Notes: a model not told the origin generated them from the letters alone. A stretch of DNA of 64,000 nucleotides from Candidatus Aalborgicola bjergmarkensis (GCA_016708725.1 JADJFE010000030.1:587922-651921), one strand, 5' to 3'. Positions 8,400-17,911 are shown, numbered from the stretch's first letter. Program-made: numbers and translations.

Positions 8400-11300
8400 A
8401 TGCCCAGCCCAGCCCAGCCCAGCCCAGCCCAGCCCAGCGCCCATAGTGCGCCTGTAGTTTTTCGTCACGCTTCCCCTCCGATTTTTTCCCGTCTTGCCGC
8501 CCCACGCTGTTTAGCGCTGGGCGGCTTGTCCGTTTTTGGAGCATTGTTCATGCACACACTGCCGACATTGCCACGCCTGTTTACCATACTGCATGGATGT
8601 ATTGCCCGAACCAAGGCATGCGCTGCGCATACCTTACTGAATCTGGTCACTTTCACCATGTTTGCTTTTTGCGCAGTGCAATCGCATGCAGCTCTTTTCA
8701 CTTCAGACTACGGTACAGTGTTGTCAGAGTTAAGCGACTGCGATGATTGTGCGAACGGCCCCATCAGTTTTGGGGCAGGTCATAGCTTGAGATTTTTTGG
8801 TAGCACTTATTCAGCCTTATATATTGGATCGAATGGATATGTGACATTTGGTAATTCCACAACCAATTACACATCGAAACCGCTTGACACACAAAATATC
8901 CGGCCCATGATTGCCGGGCTGTTTACAGACCTGGATTCAAGAAGTGATGCGGATTCGAAGGCATATCTCAACGCCAGCATTCCAGGGCAAATAATCATTA
9001 CCTGGGAAAAGTTTGGACATTACAGTAGAAACTATGCCGTTCGCAGTACCTTTCAATTGGTTGTGCGCTCAGATCAGTACATGGCAGCGCAGTCAGGTGA
9101 CCAGCAAATTGGTTTTTTTTATGACTCGATAACCGATAACGCTGTCGGTAGCGCTGGATTTGGAGATGGTTTGGCTGCGGTAAATCCCGGTGAAATTGCC
9201 TTCTTCTCAGGACCGGCTAGTCAGTTATCAAACAGTGCGCCGCGCTGGTTCTCTGCGAATGGCGGGCAGGTTGTTGCTGTACTCACCCTCACACCCACCA
9301 CCGCCCGCCTGAACGTCCTCCAACAATTCACCCTGACTGGCTCCGGCTTTACCAACGGAACCACCGTGGCCATATCGGACTGCACCAACGACACCAGCTT
9401 TGTTCCATCGCCTGCGAACTCGTCCACATCCATCACCTTCCGCTGCACGCCCACGCTGCCCGGAGCCAAGAGCCTGACGGTAAATGGCGCGGTGGTGCCC
9501 AATGTCAGCGTGCGTTTTGACCATCCGGCGCGTTTGGGCGATGTGGGTGCGCGTGGTGTGCCTACGGTCAAGGGCGTTTCGCTGTTCAATGGAAATGTGC
9601 ATCTGGAAGCGACCGATCTGGCCGTTCCGGGTAAGGGCGTGTCGTTTGCGCTCACGCGCAGCTACAACAGCTACCACTCCGACCTCGAAGCCGGGCGTGG
9701 CAGTGTTTCCAGCGCTGCGCCCTGGCGTTTCAACTGGGATTTGAAGCTGGGTTATGTGACGGGCGATACCAAAAAGCTCTGGGTGCAGCGCGAAGACGGT
9801 GCGGGCGAGAACTTTTTCAAAGACAGCGATGGCGTCTGGTACCCCATCGACCAGGGCAATTTCAATACCCTCAAGGGTGATACGCCGGTTGCCGGACAAA
9901 CCACGCTGATGACGCGCGAAGGCTTGAAATACATCTTCCAGAACCCCGATCTGGGTGGGCTGCTGATTGGCATTGTCGATCACGACGGCAACGGTCTGGC
10001 GATCACCCGCGATGCCAGCAAGCGTGTCAGCGTAGTCACCGACGCTTCGGGCCGCGCTTACAGCTTCAGTTATTACACCGATTCCTATGGCCTGCTGCGC
10101 CGGGTGACGGACTTTGCCAACCGCTACGTCGAATACACCTGGGAAACCGGCGCATCCGGCGTGCGGCTCAAAACCGTGCGCGACGTGCGCGGCGGCATCA
10201 CGACCTACAACTACACGCCGTACAGCTCCAGCCTGGGGCAGGGCGCTCCGCCAGCCCAGTATTTGCTCACCAGCATCATGGAGCCCGTAGGCACTCTGGC
10301 GGCCACGCCCTACGCCGCGCTCACCTACACCTACACCGATAAGGTCTATGGCAACTGGGGCGCCAGCAGCGTCAAGGACGCAGAGGGCAAAACCTGGAGC
10401 TTTGTCTATTGCGTCAAACTGACCAGTGCTTCTGCCTGTTCGTCTGGCGCAACGCAGATTGACCCCACGGGCGCTACCGGGTTCGAGGTCACCACCACCC
10501 CGCCACAGGGCGCTGTCACGCTGGCGCGCTTTGACACTGCTGGCCGCCTGATCGAACAAGTCAACGCCAACAACAAACTTTCCAAAACCACGCCGATGCC
10601 GCTGGCGGGTATTGCCAGCCAAAACTACAACCTGGCCGCGCTGCCCACCAAAAAGCAAAGCGCCCTGGGTGTGACCGGCAGCTACGGCACCGACTTTGAC
10701 TACACCGCCGACAAAGCGGGCAATTTGGCGAAGCGTACCGATGCCGAAGGCAATAGCACGCAAAACGCCTGGCTCGCTAACGCCGCCCTGCTGGCCAAGA
10801 ACCTGCACCGGGTGGAGACCTTGACCACGGCCACCGGCGCCAGCCACGGCTTTAGCTACACCAGCACGTCCGGCAACGTGGCCAGCTACAAGCCGCCGGG
10901 GCTGGCTGCCATCCAGCTGGCCTACGACAGCGCGGGCCAAGTCACTGCTGTGACCGACTCGCGCAGCAACACGACCAACCGCAGTTACGACGCCAACGGA
11001 AATCTGACCAAAGTCACGGGGCCGGATGCGCCGCTGTACACCGAAAACACCTACGACGCACTGGGGCGCGTGCAGACCTCACGCGACAAGCGGGGTGCCA
11101 TCACCAGCACCACCTACGACGATGCGGGCAATGTGCTCAGTGTCACGGATGCGCTCAACAACACGGTGACGAGTGTGTACGACGCCAATGACAACCGCAC
11201 CCAGGTGACGGATGCACGCGGCAACGTCACGCGCTACGCTTATGACAAAAACAACCGCCTGAAAACCGTCTCCAAAGTCCTGGGCACGCAGACCCTGACC

Positions 11301-13769
11301 ACAACCAACACTTACGACGCATTGGGGCGCATCACCTCCACGGTCAATGCCAACAACCACACCAGCACGACTACTTTTGACGACGAAGGCAACGTATTGG
11401 CCCGCGCCAACGCCCTGGCCCACACCACGCAATACCAGTACGACGACGATGATCGCGTCATCAAAACCACAGACCCCGAAGGGCGCGTGACAGATACCAC
11501 TTATGATACCACTTATGACAAGATCGGGCGCGTCAAGAGCGTGAAAACCGCCGCCGGAACCACCAGCTATGACTACGACGGCGATGGCCGCATGACGGCC
11601 AGCACCGACGCGCGTGGCAAGAAAACGCAATACACCTACGACGCGGCGGGCCGCCTCAAAACGCTGGTGGATGCCGAAAACCAGACCACCAGCGCCACAT
11701 TTGATGACAACGGCAACCTGCTGACCGTGACCGACCCGCGCGGCAGAACCACCACGTACACCTACGACAAGCTCAACCGTCCGCTGACCCGCACCGATGC
11801 CAATGGCCAGCAGTGGGTCAATGTCTATGACGAAAACGGTAATCTCCAAACCCGCACCGTACCGGGTAACAAGACCACGCGATTCACCTACGACGCGCTC
11901 AACCGTGTGACGCAAGTGGACTATCCCGATGCCAGCGTGGTGCGCTTTACCTATGATGCCAATAGCAACCGCGCATCCATGATCGACAGCACCGGCACCA
12001 CCAGCTACAGCTACGATGCCCTGAACCGCCTGAGCAGCAAGACCGATCCGCAAGGCAAGGCTGTCAGCTACGCTTACGACGGCATTGGCAACGTGACCAC
12101 GCTGGGCTACCCCGGAGGTCAGAGCGTGGCGTATGCCTACGACGCCGCCGAGCGCCTGACCAGTCTGACCGATTGGCTGGGCAAAACCACCAGCTACACC
12201 TTGAACAAGGCCGCACAGGTCACGACAGCACTGTTTGGCAACGGCAGCCGCGCCGACATGGCCTACGATACAGCTGGCCGCTTGACGAGTCTGGTCAACA
12301 AAAAGGCCGATGGTTCGGTCATCTCCAGTCACGTCATGACGCTGGATGCCAATGGCAACATCACCCAATCCAGCACCCAGTTGCCCTTGCAGCCAAGCCT
12401 GGGCAACCCGGATCGCACCTTTACCTACGACCCCGCCAATCGGTTGGCCACCTACAACGGCAGCGCCGTCACGCACGACAGCGCCGGGCGTATCACGGCC
12501 TTGTCCGGTGCGACCTACAGCTACAACGACCGCGACCAGATCACCGCAATCACTGGCAGTCAAACGGCCAGCTACGCCTACAACGGCGACGGCCACCGCG
12601 TAACACGCAACATCAACGGCCAGAGCACGCGCTTTGTCATCGACGCCAACCGTGGCCTGCCCGAAGTGCTGGCCGAAACCGACAACGCGGGCACGGTGCA
12701 GCGGCGCTATGTCCATGGTTACGGACTGGTCGAACAGATCGACAGCGCCAACGCCGCCAGCTACTACCACTTCGACCCCACCGGCAACACCCTGGCCCTG
12801 ACCAACGCCACCGGCGCACTGTCCGACAGCTACGCCTATACCCCCTACGGTGAAACCAACGCCAACGGCAGCACCGTCAACCCGTTCCGCTACAGCGGCA
12901 AATACGGGGTGATGGACGATGGCAACGGCTTAATCTACATGCGGGCTAGGTTCTATCGGCCTGACGTTGCGCGGTTTATGAGCCTGGATGCGTTACCTGG
13001 GGAAGTTAATAATCCGCAGTCGCTGAATCGGTATGCGTATGTGCGAGGGAATCCGATTATGGGGGTTGATCCGAGTGGACGACATGGATGTGATCTTTCC
13101 GAGGATCCCGCAGGCTGCCGTGAAACGCGCCGAAAGGCAATAGCCAAATGGCAGGCACGCCAAGACAAAAAGAAAAATGAATTTCGTTCTGCGGCCGAAC
13201 AGGTGTTTTCCGATTGGAATAGGAACGATATTTATGATTTTGCTAAAGGGTCTGCTGAAGGAGACTTTAAAAATGGTTTCAAGCAGGGCATAAAAGGTAA
13301 AGTATTAGCAGGCTTCTGTGGCGAAGTCACTGGCGACCTAGGGGTCATGTTGCAAGCGTTTGACCAAGATGAGCGTCAATTCCTTATTTCCTTGTGTAAG
13401 TTGTCGTTTGACACCGCAGGAAACCCCTTGAACGCCTTGGATCATACTACTGATAAGGATTTAGAGACTTTAGGCAAGTTGTATAAGAAAACAAAATGGT
13501 GGAAGGGTGTTGAGAGCCAATTGCCTGAAGAAGTTCGTGAAAGTAGTGGAGATAATTCTGGATCGATGGCAGGCGCTACCGCGTTTGTTGTTTTTAAAAA
13601 ATTCCTATGTGTATTTGAGAAAAGAAATTCGTCCGGATTAGTAAGTTGTGGAGATGCTCCGCAGCAGAAGCCCGCACCAACTGGATCAATTTTTATTAAT
13701 CCAAACGAAGGCAGAGAAGAGCAAACAGGGGGCGGAACACTTGCTCCACATACAGAGTTTACATATTGA
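8400..13769 (+). CDS. Giant secreted YD-repeat (Rhs-like) protein with variable C-terminal tip
   Basis: 1789 residues if started at 8400. A better-supported secreted start is the ATG at 8550, with GGAG 8 bases upstream, followed by a hydrophobic segment and FAFCAVQSHA as a likely signal-peptidase site. Order of parts: NIDO-like domain (~100-290), IPT/TIG-like domain (~295-375), DUF6531-type entry (ARGVPTVKGVSLFNGNVHL), about 30 YD repeats of the YTYDAAGRL type (~560-1480), and the Rhs core (GLIYMRARFYRPDVARFMS to NPIMGVDPSGRHG, ~1490-1560). The last ~228 residues (13086-13769) switch to AT-rich DNA and match no family I recognise. This is the polymorphic-toxin layout, but no adjacent immunity gene is evident. 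Confidence 0.88.
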   Translation: MPSPAQPSPAQPSAHSAPVVFRHASPPIFSRLAAPRCLALGGLSVFGALFMHTLPTLPRLFTILHGCIARTKACAAHTLLNLVTFTMFAFCAVQSHAALFTSDYGTVLSELSDCDDCANGPISFGAGHSLRFFGSTYSALYIGSNGYVTFGNSTTNYTSKPLDTQNIRPMIAGLFTDLDSRSDADSKAYLNASIPGQIIITWEKFGHYSRNYAVRSTFQLVVRSDQYMAAQSGDQQIGFFYDSITDNAVGSAGFGDGLAAVNPGEIAFFSGPASQLSNSAPRWFSANGGQVVAVLTLTPTTARLNVLQQFTLTGSGFTNGTTVAISDCTNDTSFVPSPANSSTSITFRCTPTLPGAKSLTVNGAVVPNVSVRFDHPARLGDVGARGVPTVKGVSLFNGNVHLEATDLAVPGKGVSFALTRSYNSYHSDLEAGRGSVSSAAPWRFNWDLKLGYVTGDTKKLWVQREDGAGENFFKDSDGVWYPIDQGNFNTLKGDTPVAGQTTLMTREGLKYIFQNPDLGGLLIGIVDHDGNGLAITRDASKRVSVVTDASGRAYSFSYYTDSYGLLRRVTDFANRYVEYTWETGASGVRLKTVRDVRGGITTYNYTPYSSSLGQGAPPAQYLLTSIMEPVGTLAATPYAALTYTYTDKVYGNWGASSVKDAEGKTWSFVYCVKLTSASACSSGATQIDPTGATGFEVTTTPPQGAVTLARFDTAGRLIEQVNANNKLSKTTPMPLAGIASQNYNLAALPTKKQSALGVTGSYGTDFDYTADKAGNLAKRTDAEGNSTQNAWLANAALLAKNLHRVETLTTATGASHGFSYTSTSGNVASYKPPGLAAIQLAYDSAGQVTAVTDSRSNTTNRSYDANGNLTKVTGPDAPLYTENTYDALGRVQTSRDKRGAITSTTYDDAGNVLSVTDALNNTVTSVYDANDNRTQVTDARGNVTRYAYDKNNRLKTVSKVLGTQTLTTTNTYDALGRITSTVNANNHTSTTTFDDEGNVLARANALAHTTQYQYDDDDRVIKTTDPEGRVTDTTYDTTYDKIGRVKSVKTAAGTTSYDYDGDGRMTASTDARGKKTQYTYDAAGRLKTLVDAENQTTSATFDDNGNLLTVTDPRGRTTTYTYDKLNRPLTRTDANGQQWVNVYDENGNLQTRTVPGNKTTRFTYDALNRVTQVDYPDASVVRFTYDANSNRASMIDSTGTTSYSYDALNRLSSKTDPQGKAVSYAYDGIGNVTTLGYPGGQSVAYAYDAAERLTSLTDWLGKTTSYTLNKAAQVTTALFGNGSRADMAYDTAGRLTSLVNKKADGSVISSHVMTLDANGNITQSSTQLPLQPSLGNPDRTFTYDPANRLATYNGSAVTHDSAGRITALSGATYSYNDRDQITAITGSQTASYAYNGDGHRVTRNINGQSTRFVIDANRGLPEVLAETDNAGTVQRRYVHGYGLVEQIDSANAASYYHFDPTGNTLALTNATGALSDSYAYTPYGETNANGSTVNPFRYSGKYGVMDDGNGLIYMRARFYRPDVARFMSLDALPGEVNNPQSLNRYAYVRGNPIMGVDPSGRHGCDLSEDPAGCRETRRKAIAKWQARQDKKKNEFRSAAEQVFSDWNRNDIYDFAKGSAEGDFKNGFKQGIKGKVLAGFCGEVTGDLGVMLQAFDQDERQFLISLCKLSFDTAGNPLNALDHTTDKDLETLGKLYKKTKWWKGVESQLPEEVRESSGDNSGSMAGATAFVVFKKFLCVFEKRNSSGLVSCGDAPQQKPAPTGSIFINPNEGREEQTGGGTLAPHTEFTY
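8403..8437 (+). repeat. Seven tandem CCCAG pentanucleotides right after the start codon
   Basis: Seven perfect 5-bp units directly follow the ATG at 8400-8402 and encode Pro-Ser/Ala-Gln. The unit is not a multiple of three, so gain or loss of one unit shifts the frame of translation from 8400. The in-frame ATG at 8550 lies beyond the tract and could still give a protein. Confidence 0.95.
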
Positions 13770-13792
13770 GTTAATTGCAAGGCGCTATTTTA

Positions 13793-13840
13793 GTGATAGC
13801 TGATTCCGCTCGTTGTATAGGGGCTAGAGGCTGATTTGTT
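13793..13840 (+). repeat. Dispersed ~50-bp intergenic repeat between the two YD genes
   Basis: It reads GATAGCTGATTCCGC...GGCTAGAGGCTGATTTG and follows the stop of the giant YD gene. It is the only obvious element in this 155-bp gap, with no immunity-type gene. Confidence 0.6.
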
Positions 13841-13924
13841 TGGTGTCTGTTTGATACGATTCAATCGTAAAAATATAGTGCTGCGGTGTTTGGCATGTTC
13901 TGAATTAAAAACAAGGTGGATGTA

Positions 13925-15745
13925 ATGCACATTATCAAAATCAAATCCTTCCTCCTGGCCGTTGCGGCTGTGTGCCTGAGCCAATGGGCCTATGGAGCCG
14001 GTGCTGCTGACACGTACACCTACGACAACCTGAACCGCCTGACCTCCGTGCGTTTTGCCAATGGGAGCGGGCAAACCTACACCTACGACCCGGCGGGCAA
14101 TATCTTGTCGATTACCAATCAGTTGGGGGCCGGGCCGGTTTGCACACTCTCGGCTAATCCGGTGTCCATTACCGCTGGGGCCAGCTCAACCTTGACTGCC
14201 AGTTGCACCCCGGCGGCGACCTCCTACACCTGGACCGGCGGCACCTGCGCGGGTACTACGGGTGCTACTTGCACGGTCACACCCACGGCAACAACTGCCT
14301 ACACCGTAGCAGGAACCAATACGAGTGGAACCAGCACGGCGGCCAGCGCGACGGTTACGGTCAGCACATGCAGCCCGACGTTAAACCCCACCAGCGCCTC
14401 GGTTGCTGCAACTGCCAGTACCGGCAGCGTGAATGTGACATCCTCTTGCGCGTGGACGGTGACCAGCGATGCCAGTTGGCTTTCCATCACATCGGGTGCA
14501 TCGGGTAACGGTAATGGCGCGGTGGCTTATGCGGTAACGGCCAATACCGCAACGACCACGCGCACTGGCACGCTGACGATTGGCAGCAAGACCTTCACGG
14601 TGACACAGCAGGCAAGCACAACGGGCGGCGCTCCGGTTTGTACCCTCAGTGCCAATCCGTCCAGCATCACTGCGGGCGGCAGTTCAACCCTGACGGCTAC
14701 ATGCAACCCGACGGCAACCAGCTACATCTGGACGGGCGGAACGTGCGCGGGGACTTCTGCGGCTACTTGTGCAGTCAAACCAACGGCTACAACGACCTAC
14801 AGCGTGCAAGGCAGCAACGCAAGTGGCACCAACCAGGCAGCCACCGCGACCGTCACCGTCGCAGCCAGCACTACGTCTTACACCGTACCTGGCACGCTGG
14901 GCAACGATGTCTTTGTCCTCACGGCAGGCAATAACTATTACGGCGGTGCTGGCAACGACACCTTCATCATCAGCTCCAACACCTTGCGCGGAGATGTAAC
15001 GGCAAAGATCGTTGATAGCGAAGGCGACAACCTCATCCAGTTGGTCGATGGCATGACCGTGACGGCAAGCGCTTTCTACACCGATGCCGCACAGCTCACG
15101 CTCTCCACGGGAGCCAAGGTGCAGATACTGGGGGCATCGAAATTCAAGTTCCAGGTGGGGGCCAACGCACCGGCGGGCGATACGGCGACTGTTTTGAGCT
15201 ATGCCGATTTTGTCAGCAGCCTGGGTGCCTCCCTGACCAGTGGCACGCTTCCGGCTTCGGGCACTGCGGGTTATGTTGTTCCCACTGGCTTTACGCAGGC
15301 ATCAGCGCCGACTCCGGGCGTTGCTGGCAGCGCCTACACCGTGCCGGGTACCTTGGGCGAGGATGTTTTTGTGCTCTCTGCTGGCAACAACTATCTGGGC
15401 GGTGGCGGCAATGACACCTACATCATCAGCCCCTATACCTTGATCGGAGCGGTGACGGCCAAGATCATCGACAGCGAAGGTGCCAACGTGATTCAACTGG
15501 TCAAGGGAATGACGATTGCATCCAGCAGCTTCTTTAGCAACGCTGTGCAGCTGACGCTATCCAACGGTGCCAAGGTGCAAATTCTGGGCGCATCCAGCTT
15601 TAGCTACCAGTTGGGTGCCAATGCTCCGGCGGGGGAGGCGGCCAGCAGCCTGACGTATGCGCAGTTTGCCGCTGCTTTAGGTGCCAGTGTTCCGACGGGT
15701 AGTTCTGCGGTGAGTGGCAGTGCTAACTTTGTCGTCGGTGAATAG
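13925..15745 (+). CDS. Secreted YD / Ig-like / BACON / beta-roll repeat protein
   Basis: 606 residues from the ATG at 13925, which has AAGGTGG 5 bases upstream; a GTG at 13916 is in frame but less likely. Signal peptide: LLAVAAVCLSQWAYG. Then come two YD motifs (YTYDNLNRLTSV, YTYDPAGNILS), an Ig-like unit (~CTLSANPVSITAG), a BACON-like unit (TSSCAWTVTSDASWLSI), a second Ig-like unit, and two homologous ~120-residue C-terminal repeats (from ~317 and ~469). Each repeat holds an RTX-like beta-roll signature (YYGGAGNDTFIIS, YLGGGGNDTYIIS). It is probably a surface or extracellular protein. It is co-oriented with the giant YD gene and may be transcribed with it. Confidence 0.82.
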   Translation: MHIIKIKSFLLAVAAVCLSQWAYGAGAADTYTYDNLNRLTSVRFANGSGQTYTYDPAGNILSITNQLGAGPVCTLSANPVSITAGASSTLTASCTPAATSYTWTGGTCAGTTGATCTVTPTATTAYTVAGTNTSGTSTAASATVTVSTCSPTLNPTSASVAATASTGSVNVTSSCAWTVTSDASWLSITSGASGNGNGAVAYAVTANTATTTRTGTLTIGSKTFTVTQQASTTGGAPVCTLSANPSSITAGGSSTLTATCNPTATSYIWTGGTCAGTSAATCAVKPTATTTYSVQGSNASGTNQAATATVTVAASTTSYTVPGTLGNDVFVLTAGNNYYGGAGNDTFIISSNTLRGDVTAKIVDSEGDNLIQLVDGMTVTASAFYTDAAQLTLSTGAKVQILGASKFKFQVGANAPAGDTATVLSYADFVSSLGASLTSGTLPASGTAGYVVPTGFTQASAPTPGVAGSAYTVPGTLGEDVFVLSAGNNYLGGGGNDTYIISPYTLIGAVTAKIIDSEGANVIQLVKGMTIASSSFFSNAVQLTLSNGAKVQILGASSFSYQLGANAPAGEAASSLTYAQFAAALGASVPTGSSAVSGSANFVVGE

Positions 15746-15910
15746 CAGCGGCTATTGAATGGTTCACTTTGTCCGTGGCGGACATGTCGTCAAGGGCCGT
15801 CACGGGCAGTCGCGGCGGACTTTCGCAATCGCGCGAGCATAAAACGTGCGACAAAACGAATGACAAAACCAATATGGGTGCGATTCGGGTGATGTGGTCG
15901 TTGGATTTAG

Positions 15911-15950
15911 CTCCCTCGCCCCAGCGGGGAGCGGGCTGGGGAGAGGGGAC
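15911..15950. repeat. Imperfect GC-rich palindrome (widespread intergenic type)
   Basis: CCCTCGCCCC and GGGGAGAGGG flank a short GC-rich centre. When translated it gives the LAPSPQRGAGWGEG string that commonly appears as a false ORF from this intergenic palindrome in many bacteria. The rest of 15746-16017 holds no gene I can support. Confidence 0.75.
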
Positions 15951-16017
15951 TGGCTTGTCATGGTGCGGCTCTTTGGATGTTCTGCGGTGCTGTGGATGGG
16001 GTTATTTCTGCTATATT

Positions 16018-16068
16018 ATTAATAGTTGCAGCCGCACATTTCACGAGGGCTAGCGGCCTGTTTGACTT
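16018..16068 (+). repeat. Dispersed ~50-bp intergenic repeat at the Toprim fragment 3' end
   Basis: It reads ATAGTTGCAGCCGC...GGCTAGCGGCCTGTTTG. On the other strand it supplies the last codons and stop of the Toprim reading frame, so it appears to have replaced the natural gene end. Confidence 0.55.
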
Positions 16069-16600
16069 GAAATCCTGGCTCTGTAGGCGTTGGCGGTGGT
16101 TCTGGCGCTTTTGCCTGCAATGCGGGCGGCTCGCTGCCTTTGTCTGGCCGCGCCGCTGGCGGTGCCTCTCCTTTGCCCATCCATGCCGCCTTGCGAATCA
16201 GAATGCCCAGACTCTTGGCCGCAGGCGTGACTTTGAGCGCGTACTCGTTGGCGTCCAGCCCAAAGGGGAACTCGATGCGCCAGACCTCCATGCCAGCAGC
16301 CTGCAACTGCGGGGCCAGCTTCTGCGCCGCGCGCTCCCCGGCTTCGTCCCGGTCATAGGCAATCAGCACGCGCTCGACTCCGTTGGCTTTGAATGCCGCC
16401 AGCATCTCGTCGGTAAATCCCTCCACCCCATAGGCCGTGGTGACGTTGCGGTAACCGGCACACCAGAAGGTCAGCGCATCAATGATGGCCTCGCACAGGA
16501 TGATTTCTTTGCTGGCCTGGAGTGCGGCCAGATTGAACACGCCACGGCCACGCGCGTCATGCGCAGGCAGGTACATGTGCAGCGGTGTACCTGGGCGCAG
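16019..16600 (-). pseudogene. Toprim-domain (primase-like) fragment, 5' truncated
   Basis: The frame shows a Toprim core: KEIILCEAIIDALTFWCAGY with the catalytic-type Glu, then AYGVEGFTDEM and RVLIAYDRDEAGERAA with the D-x-D. Upstream is LRPGTPLHMYLPAHDARGRG. A Pro/Ala-rich tail follows. The N-terminal part (a zinc-finger/primase region in relatives) is missing because the sequence switches at ~16600 into a fragment of an HTH gene of opposite sense. It probably comes from a mobile-element primase; the specific role is unknown. Confidence 0.75.
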
Positions 16601-16603
16601 GCG

Positions 16604-16839
16604 CTGCGTGAGTTGCGCCGGGCAAAAGGTTTGTCGCAAACCGAGCTGGGCAAGCTGGCGGGTTTGCATTACACGCATATCGGGCGCTATGAGCGCGGGG
16701 CCTAGCGGCCTTCGGGCGATACGCTCAAGCGTTTGGCCGATGTGCTGGGGGTGACGAGTGATTATTTGCTCGAAGGTGCCGCCGACGAGGTGGCCAAAGC
16801 CCGGTTTGAAGACCATGAGCTGCTGCAGCAGTTCCACGA
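16604..16839 (+). pseudogene. Truncated duplicate of the XRE regulator gene
   Basis: It matches 16977-17212 at a constant 373-bp offset with few substitutions. It lacks the start and the 3' end, and a substitution turns the Ser codon of ERGASRPSG into TAG. It sits against the broken end of the Toprim fragment. Confidence 0.92.
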
Positions 16840-16943
16840 CAAGCATGAACACTGCGGCTTCGAGCATCAAGGCATGGATTTCAGGCAATAAATCAGGCAA
16901 AATCACTCTAAATAGTGCCGCTTTGGCGGTTGGAGTGCTGGAT

Positions 16944-17306
16944 ATGGCTGAGATGCTGGAAGGTTTTGCCAAGCGCCTGCGTGAGCTGCGCCGGGCGAAG
17001 GGTTTGTCGCAAACCGAGCTGGGCAAGCTGGCGGGTTTGCATTACACGCATATCGGTCGCTATGAGCGTGGGGCCTCGCGGCCTTCGGGCGATACGCTCA
17101 AGCGTTTGGCCGACGTGCTGGGGGTGACGAGTGATTATTTGCTCGAAGGTGCCGCCGACGAGGTGGCCAAAGCCCGGTTTGAAGACCATGAACTGCTGCA
17201 GCAGTTCCACGAGGTGGAGCAGCTGTCCGATGACGATAAGCATGTCATCAAGCGCTTGCTCGATGCTTTTCTCACCAAGAAACATTTGCAGGCGCTGGCA
17301 CGGTGA
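16944..17306 (+). CDS. XRE-family HTH transcriptional regulator
   Basis: 120 residues from MAEMLEGFAKRLRELR; TGGAG lies 8 bases before the ATG. The HTH_3 domain occupies residues ~8-62: RAKGLSQTELGKLAGLHYTH with recognition helix IGRYERG and LKRLADVLGVTSDYLL. A short helical tail follows. It overlaps the next gene by 4 bases (GTGA), so the two are translationally coupled, as expected for a small regulatory pair in a mobile region. It probably represses its own operon. No operator could be assigned with confidence. Confidence 0.88.
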   Translation: MAEMLEGFAKRLRELRRAKGLSQTELGKLAGLHYTHIGRYERGASRPSGDTLKRLADVLGVTSDYLLEGAADEVAKARFEDHELLQQFHEVEQLSDDDKHVIKRLLDAFLTKKHLQALAR

Positions 17307-17911
17307 GCACAACGAATCCGACGCCGCCAACGACTGCGCCGCTGTCCATCGGCGAGATTGCCCAGCGCATCCACCTGATCCGGGGCCAGCGGGTGGTGCT
17401 CGATACCGATTTAGCCGCCTTCTACGGCGAGACGACCAAGCGGTTTAACCAGCAGGTCAACCGCAACCGCGCACGCTTCCCCGAAGATTTCATGTTCCAG
17501 TTGAACGAGGAAGAGTTCGCCGCTTTAAGGTTGCAAATTGCAACCTTAAAGACCGGGCGTGGGCAGCATCGCAAATACGCGCCCTACGTTTTTACAGAGC
17601 ATGGCGCCATCATGGCGGCCACGCTGCTCAACAGTCCACGCGCCACCGAGTTGAGCGTCTATGTGGTGCGCGCCTTTGTGGAGCTGCGCGGCATGCTGAC
17701 CAGCAACCGGGAACTGGCCTCCAAGGTGCACACCCTGGAGCGCAAGGTGTCGGTGCATGAGCGCAATATCGCGGAGCTGGTGGATTCGATGGCTGAATTG
17801 TTGGCGGCACCACCGCCACCGCCCAAGCGCTCTATCGGGTTTGTGACGCACGAGGACAAGCCCAGCAAGCCCGCCAGCTCCAAGGCAAAGGTGACGGGCA
17901 AGAAGACGTAG
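17303..17911 (+). CDS. ORF6N-domain protein (phage antirepressor-like)
   Basis: 202 residues with a GTG start overlapping the XRE stop. The ORF6N domain spans ~15-110: GEIAQRIHLIRGQRVVLDTD, then NRNRARFPEDFMFQLNEEE and YVFTEHGAIMAATLLNSPRA, all hallmarks of the family. A predicted coiled coil (~120-155) and a Lys-rich tail follow. In phages and mobile elements such proteins bind DNA and modulate repressors. The coupling to XRE suggests an antirepressor/repressor pair. No phage structural genes lie nearby. Confidence 0.9.
   Translation: MSTTNPTPPTTAPLSIGEIAQRIHLIRGQRVVLDTDLAAFYGETTKRFNQQVNRNRARFPEDFMFQLNEEEFAALRLQIATLKTGRGQHRKYAPYVFTEHGAIMAATLLNSPRATELSVYVVRAFVELRGMLTSNRELASKVHTLERKVSVHERNIAELVDSMAELLAAPPPPPKRSIGFVTHEDKPSKPASSKAKVTGKKT

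Noticed and set aside
9228..12770. Two long antisense frames (about 570 and 563 codons) opposite the YD-repeat gene
   Set aside because: They lie opposite highly repetitive GC-rich YD codons, have no start signals or family motifs, and the plus strand carries clear domains.
15769..16053. Small ORF after the beta-roll protein
   Set aside because: Its LAPSPQRGAGWGEG string is the translation of a widespread GC-rich intergenic palindrome, not a protein.
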